From NCBI RefSeq assembly GCF_014905555.1, contig NZ_BNGS01000002.1, positions 806,001-870,000 of the forward strand: 64,000 nt of DNA. Direction: 5' to 3'. Positions 1-9,691 of this stretch are shown here, in pieces. Below the pieces are notes generated by a model. The model was not told where the DNA came from and did no database searches. It saw nothing but the letters and a program-made list of their open reading frames with translations. Each line of letters begins with the position of its first letter. Position 1 is the stretch's first letter. The stretch comes from Streptomyces sp. Y2F8-2 (GTDB lineage Bacteria > Actinomycetota > Actinomycetes > Streptomycetales > Streptomycetaceae). A program made the translations under genes and the position numbers.

Positions 1-1
1 C

Positions 2-3000
2 GGCTGCGGGATCGTGCTCGACGTCGCGACCGGTCCAGACGGCCGCCGTCGTGTCGTCAAGGCGTCCGGCGACAAGAAGCACCCGGCCAACCGCGGCCGG
101 CTGTGCACCAAGGGCGCCACCACCGCGGACATGCTGGCCGCGCCCGGCCGGCTGACCACGGCGCTCGTGCGCGACGACCGGGGCGCGGAGCCGGTGCCCG
201 CTCCCGTGGACGCGGCCGTGCGCGAGACCGCCCGCCGACTGCGGGAGATCGTCGACGAGCACGGTCCGGACGCCGTCGCGTTCTACGTGTCGGGCCAGCT
301 GAGCCTCGAGGCGCAGTACCTCGCCAACAAGCTGGCCAAGGGCTTCGTACGGACCAACCAGATCGAGTCGAACTCGCGGCTGTGCATGGCGAGCGCGGGC
401 GCCGGATACAAGCTCTCGCTGGGCGCCGACGGGCCGCCGGGATCGTACGACGACCTGGACGAGGCGGATGTCTTCCTGGTCATCGGCTCGAACATGGCCG
501 ACTGCCATCCGATCCTGTTCCTGCGTCTGATGGACCGGGTCAAGGCGGGCGCCAAGCTGATCGTCGTCGACCCCCGGCGCACCGCGACCGCCGCGAAGGC
601 GGACCTCTTCCTGCAGATCCGGCCCGGCACCGATCTCGCCCTGCTCAACGGGCTGCTGCACCTGCTGCACGAGAACGGGCACACGGACGAGGGCTTCATC
701 GCCCGGCACACCGAGGGCTGGGAGGCGATGCCCGCCTTCCTCGCCGACTACACGCCCGCCGCGGTCGCCGAGATCACGGGCCTGGCCGAGGAGGACCTCC
801 GCCGGGCGGCCCGGCTCATCGGCGAGGCGAAGGAGTGGACGAGCTGCTGGACCATGGGGCTCAACCAGTCCACGCACGGCACCTGGAACACCAACGCGCT
901 CGTCAACCTGCACCTGGCGACCGGCGCGATCTGCCGTCCGGGCAGCGGCCCGTTCTCCCTGACCGGGCAGCCCAACGCCATGGGAGGCCGCGAGATGGGC
1001 TACATGGGGCCGGGGCTGCCGGGTCAGCGGTCGGTGCTCGTGGAGGAGGAGCGGGCCTTCGTCGAGGAGCTGTGGGGGCTCCAGCCGGGCACGTTGCGTG
1101 CGGACGGGGTGGGGCGCGGGACCGTCGAGATGTTCCAGAAGATGGCCGACGGGGATATCAAGGCCTGCTGGATCATGTGCACCAACCCCGTGGCGTCCGT
1201 GGCCAACCGGAAGACGGTAATCGAGGGCCTGGAGGCCGCCGAGTTCGTCGTCGCCCAGGACGTCTTCGCCGAGACCGAGACCAACGCCTACGCCGACGTG
1301 GTCCTTCCCGGTGCGCTGTGGGCCGAGGCAGAGGGCGTCCTCGTCAACAGCGAGCGCGGGCTGACCCTCGCCCGGCCCGCGGTGGACCCGCCGGGCGAGG
1401 CGATGGCCGACTGGCGGCTGATCGCGGCGGTCGCGCGGGAGATGGGCTACGCGGAGGGCTTCTCCTACGACAGCGCCGAGGAGATTTTCGAGGAGATCAA
1501 GCGCGCCTGGAACCCGAAGACGGGCTGGGACCTGCGCGGGGTGACCTACGACCGGCTGCGGACCGGGCCCGTGCAGTGGCCGGCCGCCCGGGAGGACGGT
1601 CCGGCGCGCAATCCGATCCGGTACGTCGACGGCGGGCTGAGGTTTCCCACTCCGAGCGGCCGGGCGGTGTTCCACGCGCGGCCCCACCTGCCGCCCGCCG
1701 AACTGCCGGACGACGACTTCCCGTTCCTGCTGAACACCGGGCGGGTGCAGCACCAGTGGCACACGCTGACCAAGACGGGGAAGGTCGAGAAGCTCAACAA
1801 GCTCAACCCGGGGCCCTTCGTGGAGGTGCACCCCGAGGACGCGGCCGCGCTCGGGATCGCGGACGGCGACCGGGTGGAGGTGGCCTCGCGGCGCGGGCGG
1901 GCCGTGCTGCCGGCGGTGGTGACGGACCGGGTGCGGCCCGGGTGTTGTTTCGCCCCGTTCCACTGGAACGACCTGTTCGGCGAGTATCTGAGCGTCAACG
2001 CGGTGACCAGCGACGCGGTGGACCCGGTCTCCTTCCAGCCGGAGTTCAAGGTGTGCGCGGTGGCACTGGCGAAGGTGGCCGAGCCGGCGAGCCCTCCGGC
2101 GGCCCCCGTCCCGGCGGTCACACGGGTCCCGGTGCCCGTCGCCCCGACCGCCGCCGACCCCTTCGGCCTCGCCCACGCCCCTCCGCCGGTCCTGAGCGCC
2201 CAGGAGCGCCAGTACCTCACCGGCTTCCTCACGGGCCTCGCCTCCGGCGCCCCCGGGGTGCCCGTGCTGCCGCCGGACGCGCCCTTCAGCCCGGAGCACG
2301 CCCTGTGGGTCAACGGCGTCCTCGCCGGCATGTACTCCCGGGCCGGCAGCGCGCCCGAGGAGCGGCAGCCGGCCGGCCGTGAGGTCGTCGTGCTGTGGGC
2401 CTCGCAGACCGGGAACGCGGAGGAGTTCGCCACGGCCACCGCCCAGCGGCTCACCGCGACCGGACACCGGGCCACCCTGGTCGGCATGGACGAGGCCGAC
2501 GTCGGCCGACTCCCGCGTGGTGCCGATCTGCTGCTGATCACGAGCACGTTCGGCGACGGCGACGCCCCCGACAACGGCTCCGGCTTCTGGGACACCCTCT
2601 CCGGCCACGAGGCCCCGCGCCTGGACGGTGTGCGCTTCGCCGTGCTGGCCTTCGGCGACTCGTCCTACGACGACTTCTGCGGACACGGGCGCCGCCTCGA
2701 CGCGCGCATGCAGGAGCTGGGCGGGGTGCGCCTCGCTCCGCGCACCGACTGCGAACCCGACTACGAGCCGTCCGCGGACGCCTGGCTCGAGTCGGTCCTC
2801 GCGGCGCTCGGCGGCGCCCCGGCGGCGGCCCCCGTGCAGCCGAAGCCGGCCAAACCCGCCCCGGCGACCGCCCGCCTAGTCGGCAACCGGCTGCTCAGCC
2901 TGCCCGGAGCGGGCAAGGAGGTGCGCCGGTTCACCTTCGACACCAGCGGGACCGGCCTCACCTACGAGGCCGGGGACGCGCTCGGGGTGCGCCCGGTCAA

Positions 3001-3967
3001 CTCCCGCGCGCTCGTGGAGGAATGGCTGGAGGTGACGGGCATCGACCGCGCCGCCGCCGTCGAGGTCGCGGGAGCCGGAGAGGTGCCCTTCGCCGAAGCC
3101 CTGCTCAGGCATCTCGACATCACCCGGATCACCCCGGACCTGCTGCGCTTCGTCGCCGAACGCGCCCGGGACGACCGGGAGCTGCGACAACTGCTGCGCC
3201 CCGACAACAAGGACGGCCTGGCGCGCTGGTGCTGGGGCCGGCAGGCCGTCGACGTCGCGGCCGAGTACGCGGTACGGGCCACGGCCGAGGAATGGGCCGG
3301 AGTGCTCAAGCGGTTGCAGCCGCGGCTGTACTCGATCTCCTCCAGCCCGCTCGTCGACCCCCACCGGGTGTCGCTGACCGTGTCCGTGGTGCGCTACGAG
3401 AGTCTGCGCGGGCGGCCCCGCGCCGGGGTGTGCGGCGGCTTCCTCGCCGACGCGGAGCCCGATGCGCCGGTGCCGGTCTTCGTGCAGCGCTCGCCCCACT
3501 TCCGGCCGCCGGCGGACGGCTCGACCCCGATGGTGATGGTCGGGCCGGGCACCGGGGTCGCCCCTTTCATCGGTTTCCTCCAGGAACGCCGCGAACTCGG
3601 GCACACCGCGCCGAACTGGCTGTTCTTCGGCGAGCAGCACCGCGCCACCGACTTCTACTACGAGGAGGAGCTGACGAAGCTGCGGGAGGACGGCGTGCTC
3701 ACGCGTCTCGACACCGCCTTCTCCCGTGACCAGCGTGCCAAGGTCTACGTCCAGGACCGGATGCGCGAGCACGGCCCCGAGCTGTGGCACTGGCTCCGGG
3801 AGGGCGCCCGCTTCTACGTCTGCGGGGACGCCTCCCGCATGGCCAAGGACGTCGACCAGGCGCTGCGGGACGTCGCCGTCCTGCACGGCGGCCTGAGCGA
3901 GGCGGAGGCGGCGGCGTATGTGAAGCAGCTCGCTACGGAGAAGCGGTACGTGCGGGACGTCTACTGA
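2..3967 (+). CDS. Nitrate reductase fused to flavodoxin/NADPH reductase (5' partial)
   Basis: Assimilatory-type molybdoenzyme predicted to reduce nitrate to nitrite using NADPH directly. The first 690 or so visible residues are a Mo-bisPGD oxidoreductase: GCGIV and RLCTKG are the last parts of the N-terminal 4Fe-4S cysteine motif, and [10 protein letters not shown] carries the cysteine expected to bind molybdenum (about residue 128). From about residue 794 a flavodoxin domain begins ([18 protein letters not shown]), followed by CysJ/P450-reductase FAD and NADPH domains ([28 protein letters not shown]). The beginning of the gene lies left of the window, so the start codon and first cysteines are not seen. 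It is cytoplasmic; no signal peptide can be judged. The molybdate uptake genes 6 kb away fit its cofactor need. The flavoprotein half resembles sulfite reductase alpha subunit, a common misleading annotation. Confidence 0.9.
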   Translation, partial: GCGIVLDVATGPDGRRRVVKASGDKKHPANRGRLCTKGATTADMLAAPGRLTTALVRDDRGAEPVPAPVDAAVRETARRLREIVDEHGPDAVAFYVSGQLSLEAQYLANKLAKGFVRTNQIESNSRLCMASAGAGYKLSLGADGPPGSYDDLDEADVFLVIGSNMADCHPILFLRLMDRVKAGAKLIVVDPRRTATAAKADLFLQIRPGTDLALLNGLLHLLHENGHTDEGFIARHTEGWEAMPAFLADYTPAAVAEITGLAEEDLRRAARLIGEAKEWTSCWTMGLNQSTHGTWNTNALVNLHLATGAICRPGSGPFSLTGQPNAMGGREMGYMGPGLPGQRSVLVEEERAFVEELWGLQPGTLRADGVGRGTVEMFQKMADGDIKACWIMCTNPVASVANRKTVIEGLEAAEFVVAQDVFAETETNAYADVVLPGALWAEAEGVLVNSERGLTLARPAVDPPGEAMADWRLIAAVAREMGYAEGFSYDSAEEIFEEIKRAWNPKTGWDLRGVTYDRLRTGPVQWPAAREDGPARNPIRYVDGGLRFPTPSGRAVFHARPHLPPAELPDDDFPFLLNTGRVQHQWHTLTKTGKVEKLNKLNPGPFVEVHPEDAAALGIADGDRVEVASRRGRAVLPAVVTDRVRPGCCFAPFHWNDLFGEYLSVNAVTSDAVDPVSFQPEFKVCAVALAKVAEPASPPAAPVPAVTRVPVPVAPTAADPFGLAHAPPPVLSAQERQYLTGFLTGLASGAPGVPVLPPDAPFSPEHALWVNGVLAGMYSRAGSAPEERQPAGREVVVLWASQTGNAEEFATATAQRLTATGHRATLVGMDEADVGRLPRGADLLLITSTFGDGDAPDNGSGFWDTLSGHEAPRLDGVRFAVLAFGDSSYDDFCGHGRRLDARMQELGGVRLAPRTDCEPDYEPSADAWLESVLAALGGAPAAAPVQPKPAKPAPATARLVGNRLLSLPGAGKEVRRFTFDTSGTGLTYEAGDALGVRPVNSRALVEEWLEVTGIDRAAAVEVAGAGEVPFAEALLRHLDITRITPDLLRFVAERARDDRELRQLLRPDNKDGLARWCWGRQAVDVAAEYAVRATAEEWAGVLKRLQPRLYSISSSPLVDPHRVSLTVSVVRYESLRGRPRAGVCGGFLADAEPDAPVPVFVQRSPHFRPPADGSTPMVMVGPGTGVAPFIGFLQERRELGHTAPNWLFFGEQHRATDFYYEEELTKLREDGVLTRLDTAFSRDQRAKVYVQDRMREHGPELWHWLREGARFYVCGDASRMAKDVDQALRDVAVLHGGLSEAEAAAYVKQLATEKRYVRDVY

Positions 3968-4010
3968 CGTCCACCGGGGCCACACCGGAATCTTCACCTC
4001 CGGGCGCTCG

Positions 4011-5783
4011 GTGTTCATGCTGTCCACCTACGTTCCTGGCGTGCACTTGGCAGAAGTGAAGCCGTCGACAAGCACCCGCTGGGTGCGCCCGCTGGTGGCA
4101 CGCGGCGAGGACGAACCGGACCGGGTCCCCGCGCAGTGGCACCGCATACTCACGTTGCTCGCGAACATCAGCCTGTTCATCGGCACGCGCGGCGTGTGGA
4201 ACAGTGCCGCCGGCCATCAGCCGCTGATCGCCGCGGTGATCTCCGTCTGTTATGTGTCGATCCTGGTGACGGGCGTACTGACACTGGTGGTGCGGAGCAG
4301 CCGCTCGCTGGCACGTCTGGACCTCGTGGTGCTGGTGACGGGGATCACGCTGGTCTACTGCGCGACCGGCCTGCGGCACGGCTACAGCGACGAGTCGATC
4401 CTCACGATCCAGGCCGCCCGCGAGCTGCGGCACGGAAACCCGGTGTACGGGCAGGCCTGGCCCTGGCTGTTCGGGCACTACAGCTCCGTCGCCTACACCA
4501 CCACGGTGGACGGCGGTTACGACTACACCTACGCCTATCCGCCGCTGACCGCGATGCTCACCGCGCCGCTGTTGTGGATCGGCCACGACGCGCTGCCCGA
4601 GGTCCTGGTGCCCACCACCGCGATCGTCCTCGGCACGATCGTCATGTGGAAGATGCTGCCGACGCCGTGGCGCTCGGCGGCCACCATGGTCTGCCTGGGC
4701 TTCGGCCTGATCCCGATGTACGCCCGGCTCGGCTACCCGGCGGTCCTCGCGCTGGCGTTCCTGATCCCGGTGGTGGTGCGCTGGACGCGGATGGGCACGG
4801 GCGGCCCGGCCGACTGGGCGCGGGCGGCCTGCCTGGGCGCGGCCTGCGCCAGCCAGCAGTTGCCGTGGTTCCTGACGCCGTTCCTGCTCGCCGGCGTCTA
4901 CGCGCTGCGGCGCGGCGAGCTGGGGGCGCGCGAGGCGGCCCTCGCGGTGGGGCGGATCGTGGGCATCGCCTCCGGAACGTGGCTGCTGATCAACGCGTAC
5001 TTCATCGTGACCGAGCCGCGCACCTGGATCGAGGGCATCGTGCTGCCGTTCACCCAGGGTGCGACCATCCACGGCCAGGGCCTGATCGGCATCTCCCTCT
5101 ACTACACCGACGGCAGCGACCGCCTGTCCTGGTACTCGCACGCGAGCATGCTGCTGGCGGCGGGTCTGCTGGCCCTGTTCGTGCTGTTCGTGCGCCGGCT
5201 GGGTCCGGCGGCGACCGTGCTGCCCTGGTGCGCGTTCTTCCTGGCGACCCGTTCGCAGGACGGCTACTACCTGATGATGACGCCGCTGTGGCTGGCGGCG
5301 GCGGTCACCGCGCCGCCCTCCGCGTTCGCCACCGCGTGGCAGCCCCGGCTGCTGCACGGCCGGCGGAGGGCCCGCGCGGTGCTGGCCGGGGCCCTGGTGG
5401 CGCCGGCCCTGGTGGCCGCGACGCTCGCGGCGACCGGACAACCGCCGTTGCGCATGCAGGCCGTCGGCTCCACCCGGAAGGCCGCGACCGTCAGGACGCT
5501 CACCGTCCGTGTGAACAACACCGGCGGCTCCGCCGTCCAGCCCCACTTCATGGTGACGACCGGCCACGGCGAGAGCCTTTGGTGGAAGGTGCTCCAGGGC
5601 CCGCCGTCCGTCGGCGCCCACGCCACCGCCACGTACCGGATCCAGGCGCCGGGCAAGGGCTTCACCGTGCCCAAGAAGGGCGTCCGCGTCCGGTTGCGCG
5701 CCTTCACCGAGTCGCCGCTGACGCTGTCGAGCCAGGACATCCACCTGGCACCGCAGAAGGACCCGGCCCCGCACGGGAAGTGA
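4011..5783 (+). CDS. Polytopic membrane protein, GT-C glycosyltransferase-like
   Basis: About ten hydrophobic segments span residues 45-460, followed by a soluble, presumably extracytoplasmic beta-rich tail (residues about 480-590). The loop after the second or third helix has acidic and aromatic residues (GYSDESILTIQAARELRHG), a pattern seen in membrane glycosyltransferases of the DUF2029/GT87 kind that use polyprenyl-phosphate sugars. No active site can be assigned with certainty. The start is unclear: GTG 4011, ATG 4017 and GTG 4041 are all possible and none has a strong ribosome binding site. It starts 43 bases after the nitrate reductase gene but has no obvious functional link to it. Confidence 0.6.
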   Translation: MFMLSTYVPGVHLAEVKPSTSTRWVRPLVARGEDEPDRVPAQWHRILTLLANISLFIGTRGVWNSAAGHQPLIAAVISVCYVSILVTGVLTLVVRSSRSLARLDLVVLVTGITLVYCATGLRHGYSDESILTIQAARELRHGNPVYGQAWPWLFGHYSSVAYTTTVDGGYDYTYAYPPLTAMLTAPLLWIGHDALPEVLVPTTAIVLGTIVMWKMLPTPWRSAATMVCLGFGLIPMYARLGYPAVLALAFLIPVVVRWTRMGTGGPADWARAACLGAACASQQLPWFLTPFLLAGVYALRRGELGAREAALAVGRIVGIASGTWLLINAYFIVTEPRTWIEGIVLPFTQGATIHGQGLIGISLYYTDGSDRLSWYSHASMLLAAGLLALFVLFVRRLGPAATVLPWCAFFLATRSQDGYYLMMTPLWLAAAVTAPPSAFATAWQPRLLHGRRRARAVLAGALVAPALVAATLAATGQPPLRMQAVGSTRKAATVRTLTVRVNNTGGSAVQPHFMVTTGHGESLWWKVLQGPPSVGAHATATYRIQAPGKGFTVPKKGVRVRLRAFTESPLTLSSQDIHLAPQKDPAPHGK

Positions 5784-5808
5784 GCCGTCCGCAGGAACCG
5801 ATCCGCCC

Positions 5809-6162
5809 TCAGGTCACCTGCTTGAGCAGCTCGTTCACCACGGGGTCGATCACCCGGTAGCGGACGATCCGTCCCTCCTTCTCACCCGCCACCACCTCGG
5901 CCGTCCGCAGCAGCCGCAGCGCCTGCGAGACGGCCGGGTCGTTCATGCCCGTCGCCACCGCCAGGTCGGAGACGGCGAGCGGCCCGGCCCGGTGCAGGGC
6001 CAGCAGCAGGGCGAGCCGGCCGGGGTCGGCCAGCAGCGAGAAGCGGTCGGCCCAGGTGCGCACGGCCTCGGGGGCGCCGATGGCCTCGATGGCCTCGCAG
6101 ACCCGGTGGCCGTCGATGGTGCGCCTGCCGGCGCGGTCGGCGGGGACGAGATGCATGCGCAC
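5809..6162 (-). CDS. ArsR/SmtB-family winged-helix regulator
   Basis: A 117-residue protein with a winged helix at about residues 38-112; the recognition region reads VATGMNDPAVSQALRLLR and the wing EKEGRIVRYRV. It is divergent from the NicT transporter and its cobalamin riboswitch, so a nickel or cobalt sensor is the natural guess, as in NmtR/KmtR proteins. The histidines seen (H4, H19) and one cysteine (C22) are N-terminal, and the C-terminal histidine set of NmtR is not visible, so the ligand is unknown. A 16-bp palindrome lies 44 bases upstream of the start (6206-6221) and recurs between tatA and the LCP gene (19001-19016), suggesting autoregulation and a second target. Confidence 0.8.
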   Translation of the reverse strand: MRMHLVPADRAGRRTIDGHRVCEAIEAIGAPEAVRTWADRFSLLADPGRLALLLALHRAGPLAVSDLAVATGMNDPAVSQALRLLRTAEVVAGEKEGRIVRYRVIDPVVNELLKQVT

Positions 6163-6205
6163 ATTCTCCCAGGCGCCCCTGTGTGATCTTCGATACCTCC
6201 GGATA

Positions 6206-6221
6206 CCTGCGCAACTGTGCA
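6206..6221. promoter_or_regulatory. Candidate ArsR operator CTGCGCAACTGTGCAG
   Basis: A 16-bp near-palindrome between the ArsR start (6162, minus) and the riboswitch. It matches TTGCGCAACTGTACAA at 19001-19016 in 13 of 16 positions. Binding by the neighbouring regulator is inferred. Confidence 0.5.
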
Positions 6222-6254
6222 GTCTTGCAGGCGTCGCCGCCCCCGCCCTAAGGT

Positions 6255-6446
6255 GGCCGGGCCGTGGTGTTCGGGAAGACCGGTGAAAGTCCCCAGGGAC
6301 TCAGGCCGGAGCGGCCCTCGCCACTGTGATCGGGGAGTTCCCGTCCCGCACCGCCCGCCTCCAGCGGGTGGCGCCACTGGCTGCACGTCGGCCGGGAAGG
6401 TAGGGGCGGGCGCGGTGATCCGTCAGCCAGGAGACCGGCCACGGCA
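6255..6446 (+). ncRNA. Cobalamin (AdoCbl) riboswitch
   Basis: The leader of the NicT gene carries the class landmarks in order: GGTGAAAGTCC (about 6282), GCCACTG (about 6320), GGGAAGG near 6394, and a B12-box-like CAGCCAGGAGACCGGCC (6424-6440). GCCGTGG (6261) and CCACGGC (6439) can close the P1 stem. The short hairpin ATCTCACGAAGTGAT follows and may be part of the expression platform. Cobalamin binding should switch off the transporter, which supports cobalt as its main substrate. Confidence 0.9.
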
Positions 6447-6485
6447 TCTCACGAAGTGATCCACGAGGTGCTGGAGCGTGACCGT

Positions 6486-7589
6486 ATGACCCTGACCGAC
6501 CCTGCCCTGCCCGAGGCCGCCTCCTTCCGCTGGCGACGCGAGGACACCCTGCGGACCGCCGGGCTGCTGGCGGTGATCGCCGCTCTGCACGTGGCCGCGT
6601 TCGGCGTGCTGTTCCTGCTGGTGGTGCCCGAGCACTACCAGATGGGCTCCAAGGCGTTCGGCATCGGGCTCGGCGTCACCGCGTACACGCTGGGCATGCG
6701 GCACGCCTTCGACGCCGACCACATCGCGGCCATCGACAACACCACCCGCAAGCTGATGGCGGACGGCAAGCGTCCGGTGTCGGTCGGGTTCTGGTTCGCG
6801 CTCGGGCACTCCAGCGTGGTGGTGGTGCTCGCCGCGCTGATCGCCGGGGGCACCCAGCTGGCCGGGCGCCTGATGAACGAGAACTCCCGTACGCACCAAG
6901 TGCTCGGCGTGCTGGGCACGACGATCTCCGGCTCGTTCCTCTATCTCATCGCGGCCCTCAACCTGGTGGCGCTGATGGGCATCCTGCGGGTGTTCCGGGC
7001 GATGCGGGCGGGGACGTACGACGAGAAGGAGCTGGAAACCCACCTGGATTCCCGGGGTTTCATGAACCGGATCCTCGGCCGCTTCACCCGGTCCATCAGC
7101 CGCCCCGGACAGATGTTCCCGCTCGGCTTCCTGTTCGGCCTGGGCTTCGACACCGCTACCGAGGTCACGCTGATGGTGATGGCGGGCAGCGGGGCGGCGG
7201 CCGGGCTGCCCTGGTACGCGATCCTGTGCCTGCCGCTGCTGTTCGCGGCCGGGATGAGCCTGTTCGACACCCTCGACGGCACGTTCATGAACTTCGCCTA
7301 CCAGTGGGCTTTTTCGAACCCCGTACGCAAGGTGTTCTACAACCTCACCATCACCGGGCTGTCGATCGCGGTGGCCTTCCTGATCGGCACGATCGAGCTG
7401 GTCGGAGTGCTCCACGACAAGCTGGACCTGCGGGACGCGGTGACGGGCTGGATCGCCGGGCTCGACCTCGACAACGTGGGCTTCGTCATCGTGGGGCTGT
7501 TCGTGGTGGTGTGGGCGGCGGCCCTCACGTACTGGCGGCTGGCGAAGGTGGAGGAGCGCTGGGCCCCCCGCCCCGCCGACGGCAGGTGA
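6486..7589 (+). CDS. nicT: NiCoT-family nickel/cobalt transporter
   Basis: A 367-residue permease of the NiCoT (HoxN/NixA/NicT) family that imports Ni2+ or Co2+. The family signature HAFDADHI is present (about residues 76-83), followed by LGHSSVVV and LGFDTATEV, and about eight hydrophobic helices. ATG 6486 is preferred because GGAG lies nine bases upstream; an in-frame GTG at 6456 also exists. The gene is preceded by a cobalamin riboswitch, so its product probably supplies cobalt for B12 synthesis. The divergent ArsR regulator may add metal control. Confidence 0.92.
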   Translation: MTLTDPALPEAASFRWRREDTLRTAGLLAVIAALHVAAFGVLFLLVVPEHYQMGSKAFGIGLGVTAYTLGMRHAFDADHIAAIDNTTRKLMADGKRPVSVGFWFALGHSSVVVVLAALIAGGTQLAGRLMNENSRTHQVLGVLGTTISGSFLYLIAALNLVALMGILRVFRAMRAGTYDEKELETHLDSRGFMNRILGRFTRSISRPGQMFPLGFLFGLGFDTATEVTLMVMAGSGAAAGLPWYAILCLPLLFAAGMSLFDTLDGTFMNFAYQWAFSNPVRKVFYNLTITGLSIAVAFLIGTIELVGVLHDKLDLRDAVTGWIAGLDLDNVGFVIVGLFVVVWAAALTYWRLAKVEERWAPRPADGR

Positions 7590-7610
7590 CGCCGGCGGGG
7601 CGGTGGCCGG

Positions 7611-8366
7611 TCACTCGCCGCTGGAGGAAGCGGAGGCGCCGCTGCGGCCGCGGGCGATCGCGAGGCCCGCGGCCGCAAGGGCCAGGACACCGACGACCAG
7701 ACCGGCGATGCCGAGCCCGCGGGCGGTGGAGTCACTGGTGGCCGCGGCCTTCGTCGTGGTGGCACTCGGCTTCTCCCCGGTGCCCGCGGGAGCCGCGGTG
7801 GAACCGCCGCCCTCCGCCGTGCCCTTGGCGGTCAGCTGGAGCACCGGCGCCGGGTTCTCCGGCTCGTCCTGCCCCTTCTGGGCCTCCTCGATCCAGCGGA
7901 CGACATTTCCGTCGGAGTAGGTCTGCAGCGTCTTGAACGTCAACTGGTCGGCGTTTTCGGGAAGTTGACCGAAGGCGACGTTGAAGTCCTGGTACTGGCC
8001 GTGCCGGATGCGGCCGCCGGTCCAGGTGATCTGGGAGACCGCGTCGGTGATGGTGCCGTCGTCCGTCTTCACCGGGGTCTTGAGCTTGGTGGTGGTCACC
8101 TGCGCCGTCCAGCCGTCCTGCGGGCTGACCAGCACGCCCAGGATCGGATGCTCGGTGGGCAGGAAGACCTGCACCTTGGTGGTCGCGGCGGTGTCCTCCT
8201 CGTTGGGCACCCGGAAGGTCAGCACACCGTCGGTGGCGCCCTTGGCGTAGCTCTCGGGGTGGACGGTGACATGGGCGAAGGCCGCGCCGGCCGCGGTGAG
8301 GACACCGGCGGCGGCGAGCGCGGCGACGGTGGTGGCGCGGCGCAGGGTGGTACGCATCGGGGACAT
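7611..8366 (-). CDS. YcnI-like copper-associated exported protein (DUF1775)
   Basis: A 251-residue exported protein with a signal peptide ending FA-H, so the mature chain would begin HVTVHP. An N-terminal histidine of this kind is the copper ligand known in the YcnI/DUF1775 family. The domain covers residues about 33-180 (VPNEEDTAATTKVQV, QDGWTAQV, EPENPAPVLQL), followed by a Ser/Thr/Ala linker and one C-terminal helix (residues about 218-240) that would hold it to the membrane. GGAG lies 11 bases before the ATG at 8366. It follows the Met/His-rich membrane protein gene by 39 bases, so the two probably form a copper-handling operon. Confidence 0.85.
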   Translation of the reverse strand: MSPMRTTLRRATTVAALAAAGVLTAAGAAFAHVTVHPESYAKGATDGVLTFRVPNEEDTAATTKVQVFLPTEHPILGVLVSPQDGWTAQVTTTKLKTPVKTDDGTITDAVSQITWTGGRIRHGQYQDFNVAFGQLPENADQLTFKTLQTYSDGNVVRWIEEAQKGQDEPENPAPVLQLTAKGTAEGGGSTAAPAGTGEKPSATTTKAAATSDSTARGLGIAGLVVGVLALAAAGLAIARGRSGASASSSGE

Positions 8367-8405
8367 GGGTGGGCAAGCTCCGTACTAGTGCCGGGTGTTG
8401 GGGGT

Positions 8406-9038
8406 TCAGACGGTGTACGGGGCCGCCGGGGGCGGGCCGCGCCGGTGGAGGGCGTGGCGGAGCAGCGCCTGTCCGGGGAGCCGGTGTCGGCGGGCGTACG
8501 GGCGCGGCGGCCTGACGTACGCGGGCAGCGGTGCCGTACGCCACCGGACGGCGAGGCGCGGGACGAAGGCGGCGGCCTTGCGCAGCAGCGACCACAGGGC
8601 GGCCTCGCCGCGCCGCAGGCACCAGGAGGCCAGCAGGGCGGCGGCCAGGTGCGCGGCGACGGCGTGCGAGGTCATGGCGTGCGGTGGGGCGGCCATGGGC
8701 ATGCCGTGCGCCATGCCCGGCATGCCCGGCATGCCCATCGGCATCTGTGCCGGCCCGGCCGCGTCGAAGGCGAGATGGAGCCCGCCCTGGACCAGGAGCA
8801 TCGCGAAGGCGATACCGGGCAGCGAGCGCTCACGCCCGGCGAGCGCCGCACCGGCGGCGAACACGGGCAGGAACCCCGCCGCGTCCGCCCACACCGGCGG
8901 CACCGCGCCGGTGGCCAGCGTGTGTCCGCCGACGGCGAGCAGCACGCACACGACGGCGAACACCGCCGCGCGCAGGCTCCGCACCGTCCAGGACACGTCC
9001 ATGGGGTGGGATCCTGCCATGCGGACACCCGCGATCAT
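8406..9038 (-). CDS. Met/His-rich membrane protein, probable copper operon partner
   Basis: A 210-residue protein with about four hydrophobic helices. Between the third and fourth is a loop of repeated MPxG units (QMPMGMPGMPGMAHGMPM, nucleotides about 8690-8745) resembling the Met-rich Cu(I) sites of copper-trafficking proteins. The C-terminal 60 residues are basic and cytoplasmic in appearance. It is the first gene of a minus-strand pair with the YcnI-like gene. Three starts are possible (ATG at 9038, 9020 and 9003); the longest is given. No family name is recognised, and the copper role is inferred from composition and context. Confidence 0.6.
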   Translation of the reverse strand: MIAGVRMAGSHPMDVSWTVRSLRAAVFAVVCVLLAVGGHTLATGAVPPVWADAAGFLPVFAAGAALAGRERSLPGIAFAMLLVQGGLHLAFDAAGPAQMPMGMPGMPGMAHGMPMAAPPHAMTSHAVAAHLAAALLASWCLRRGEAALWSLLRKAAAFVPRLAVRWRTAPLPAYVRPPRPYARRHRLPGQALLRHALHRRGPPPAAPYTV

Positions 9039-9121
9039 GTCCGTTTCCGCAGATCCGGCGTGCCGGGGGCACCGTGGGACGCGTTGCGGAGGGGGTGGCG
9101 CGAGCGCCTATCGTGGCGCGC

Positions 9122-9520
9122 ATGCAGTCCTACACAATCGGCCAGGCCGCCCGGCTGCTCGGGGTGAGCCCGGACACCGCGCGGCGGTGGGCGGACGCGG
9201 GGCGGGTGGCGACCCGGCGCGACGAGAGCGGGCGGCGGGTCATCGACGGCAGGGACCTGGCCGCGTTCTCGGTGGAGCTGGCGCGCGGCGGCGCCGGCGA
9301 GGAGGACGCCCCCTCGTACACCTCGGTCCGCAACGCCTTCCCGGGGATCGTCACCGCTGTGAAGCTGGGTGACGTGGCCGCCCAGGTGGAGATCCAGGCG
9401 GGCCCGCACCGCCTGGTCTCCCTGCTGACCCGGGAGGCCGTGGAGGAACTCGGCCTGGAGGTCGGCATGGAGGCCACCGCCCGGGTGAAGTCGACGAACG
9501 TCCATATCGACACGGCCTGA
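9122..9520 (+). CDS. HTH-TOBE molybdate-responsive regulator
   Basis: A 132-residue one-component regulator. Residues about 3-45 form a MerR/excisionase-type helix-turn-helix (IGQAARLLGVSPDTARRWAD), and residues about 62-131 a single Mop/TOBE oxyanion-binding domain (RNAFPGIVTAV, LEVGMEATARVKSTNVHI). It lies directly upstream of modABC on the same strand, so it is likely to sense molybdate and control that operon, replacing the unrelated ModE. ATG 9122 begins the HTH; the same frame stays open upstream but has no recognisable sequence. Confidence 0.85.
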   Translation: MQSYTIGQAARLLGVSPDTARRWADAGRVATRRDESGRRVIDGRDLAAFSVELARGGAGEEDAPSYTSVRNAFPGIVTAVKLGDVAAQVEIQAGPHRLVSLLTREAVEELGLEVGMEATARVKSTNVHIDTA

Positions 9521-9691
9521 GACCGTCGCCGGACGACACCTCCATGCGGACGCACACGCCAGCCCGATCCTCGGACAGACCGGCTTGCGCGATGAGAAGG
9601 AGCACTTATGGGTCGCATCTGCGCCGGTATGATCGGCGTATCGGAGGGTGTCCCTGCTCCCTCCCGGACGAGCAGAGGGAGTGGACCCGTG

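Noticed and set aside
3933-5774. A 613-codon open frame on the minus strand opposite the membrane protein gene
   Set aside because: It is an Arg/Gly/Gln-rich shadow of high-GC coding sequence with no domain, while the plus-strand frame gives clear membrane helices.
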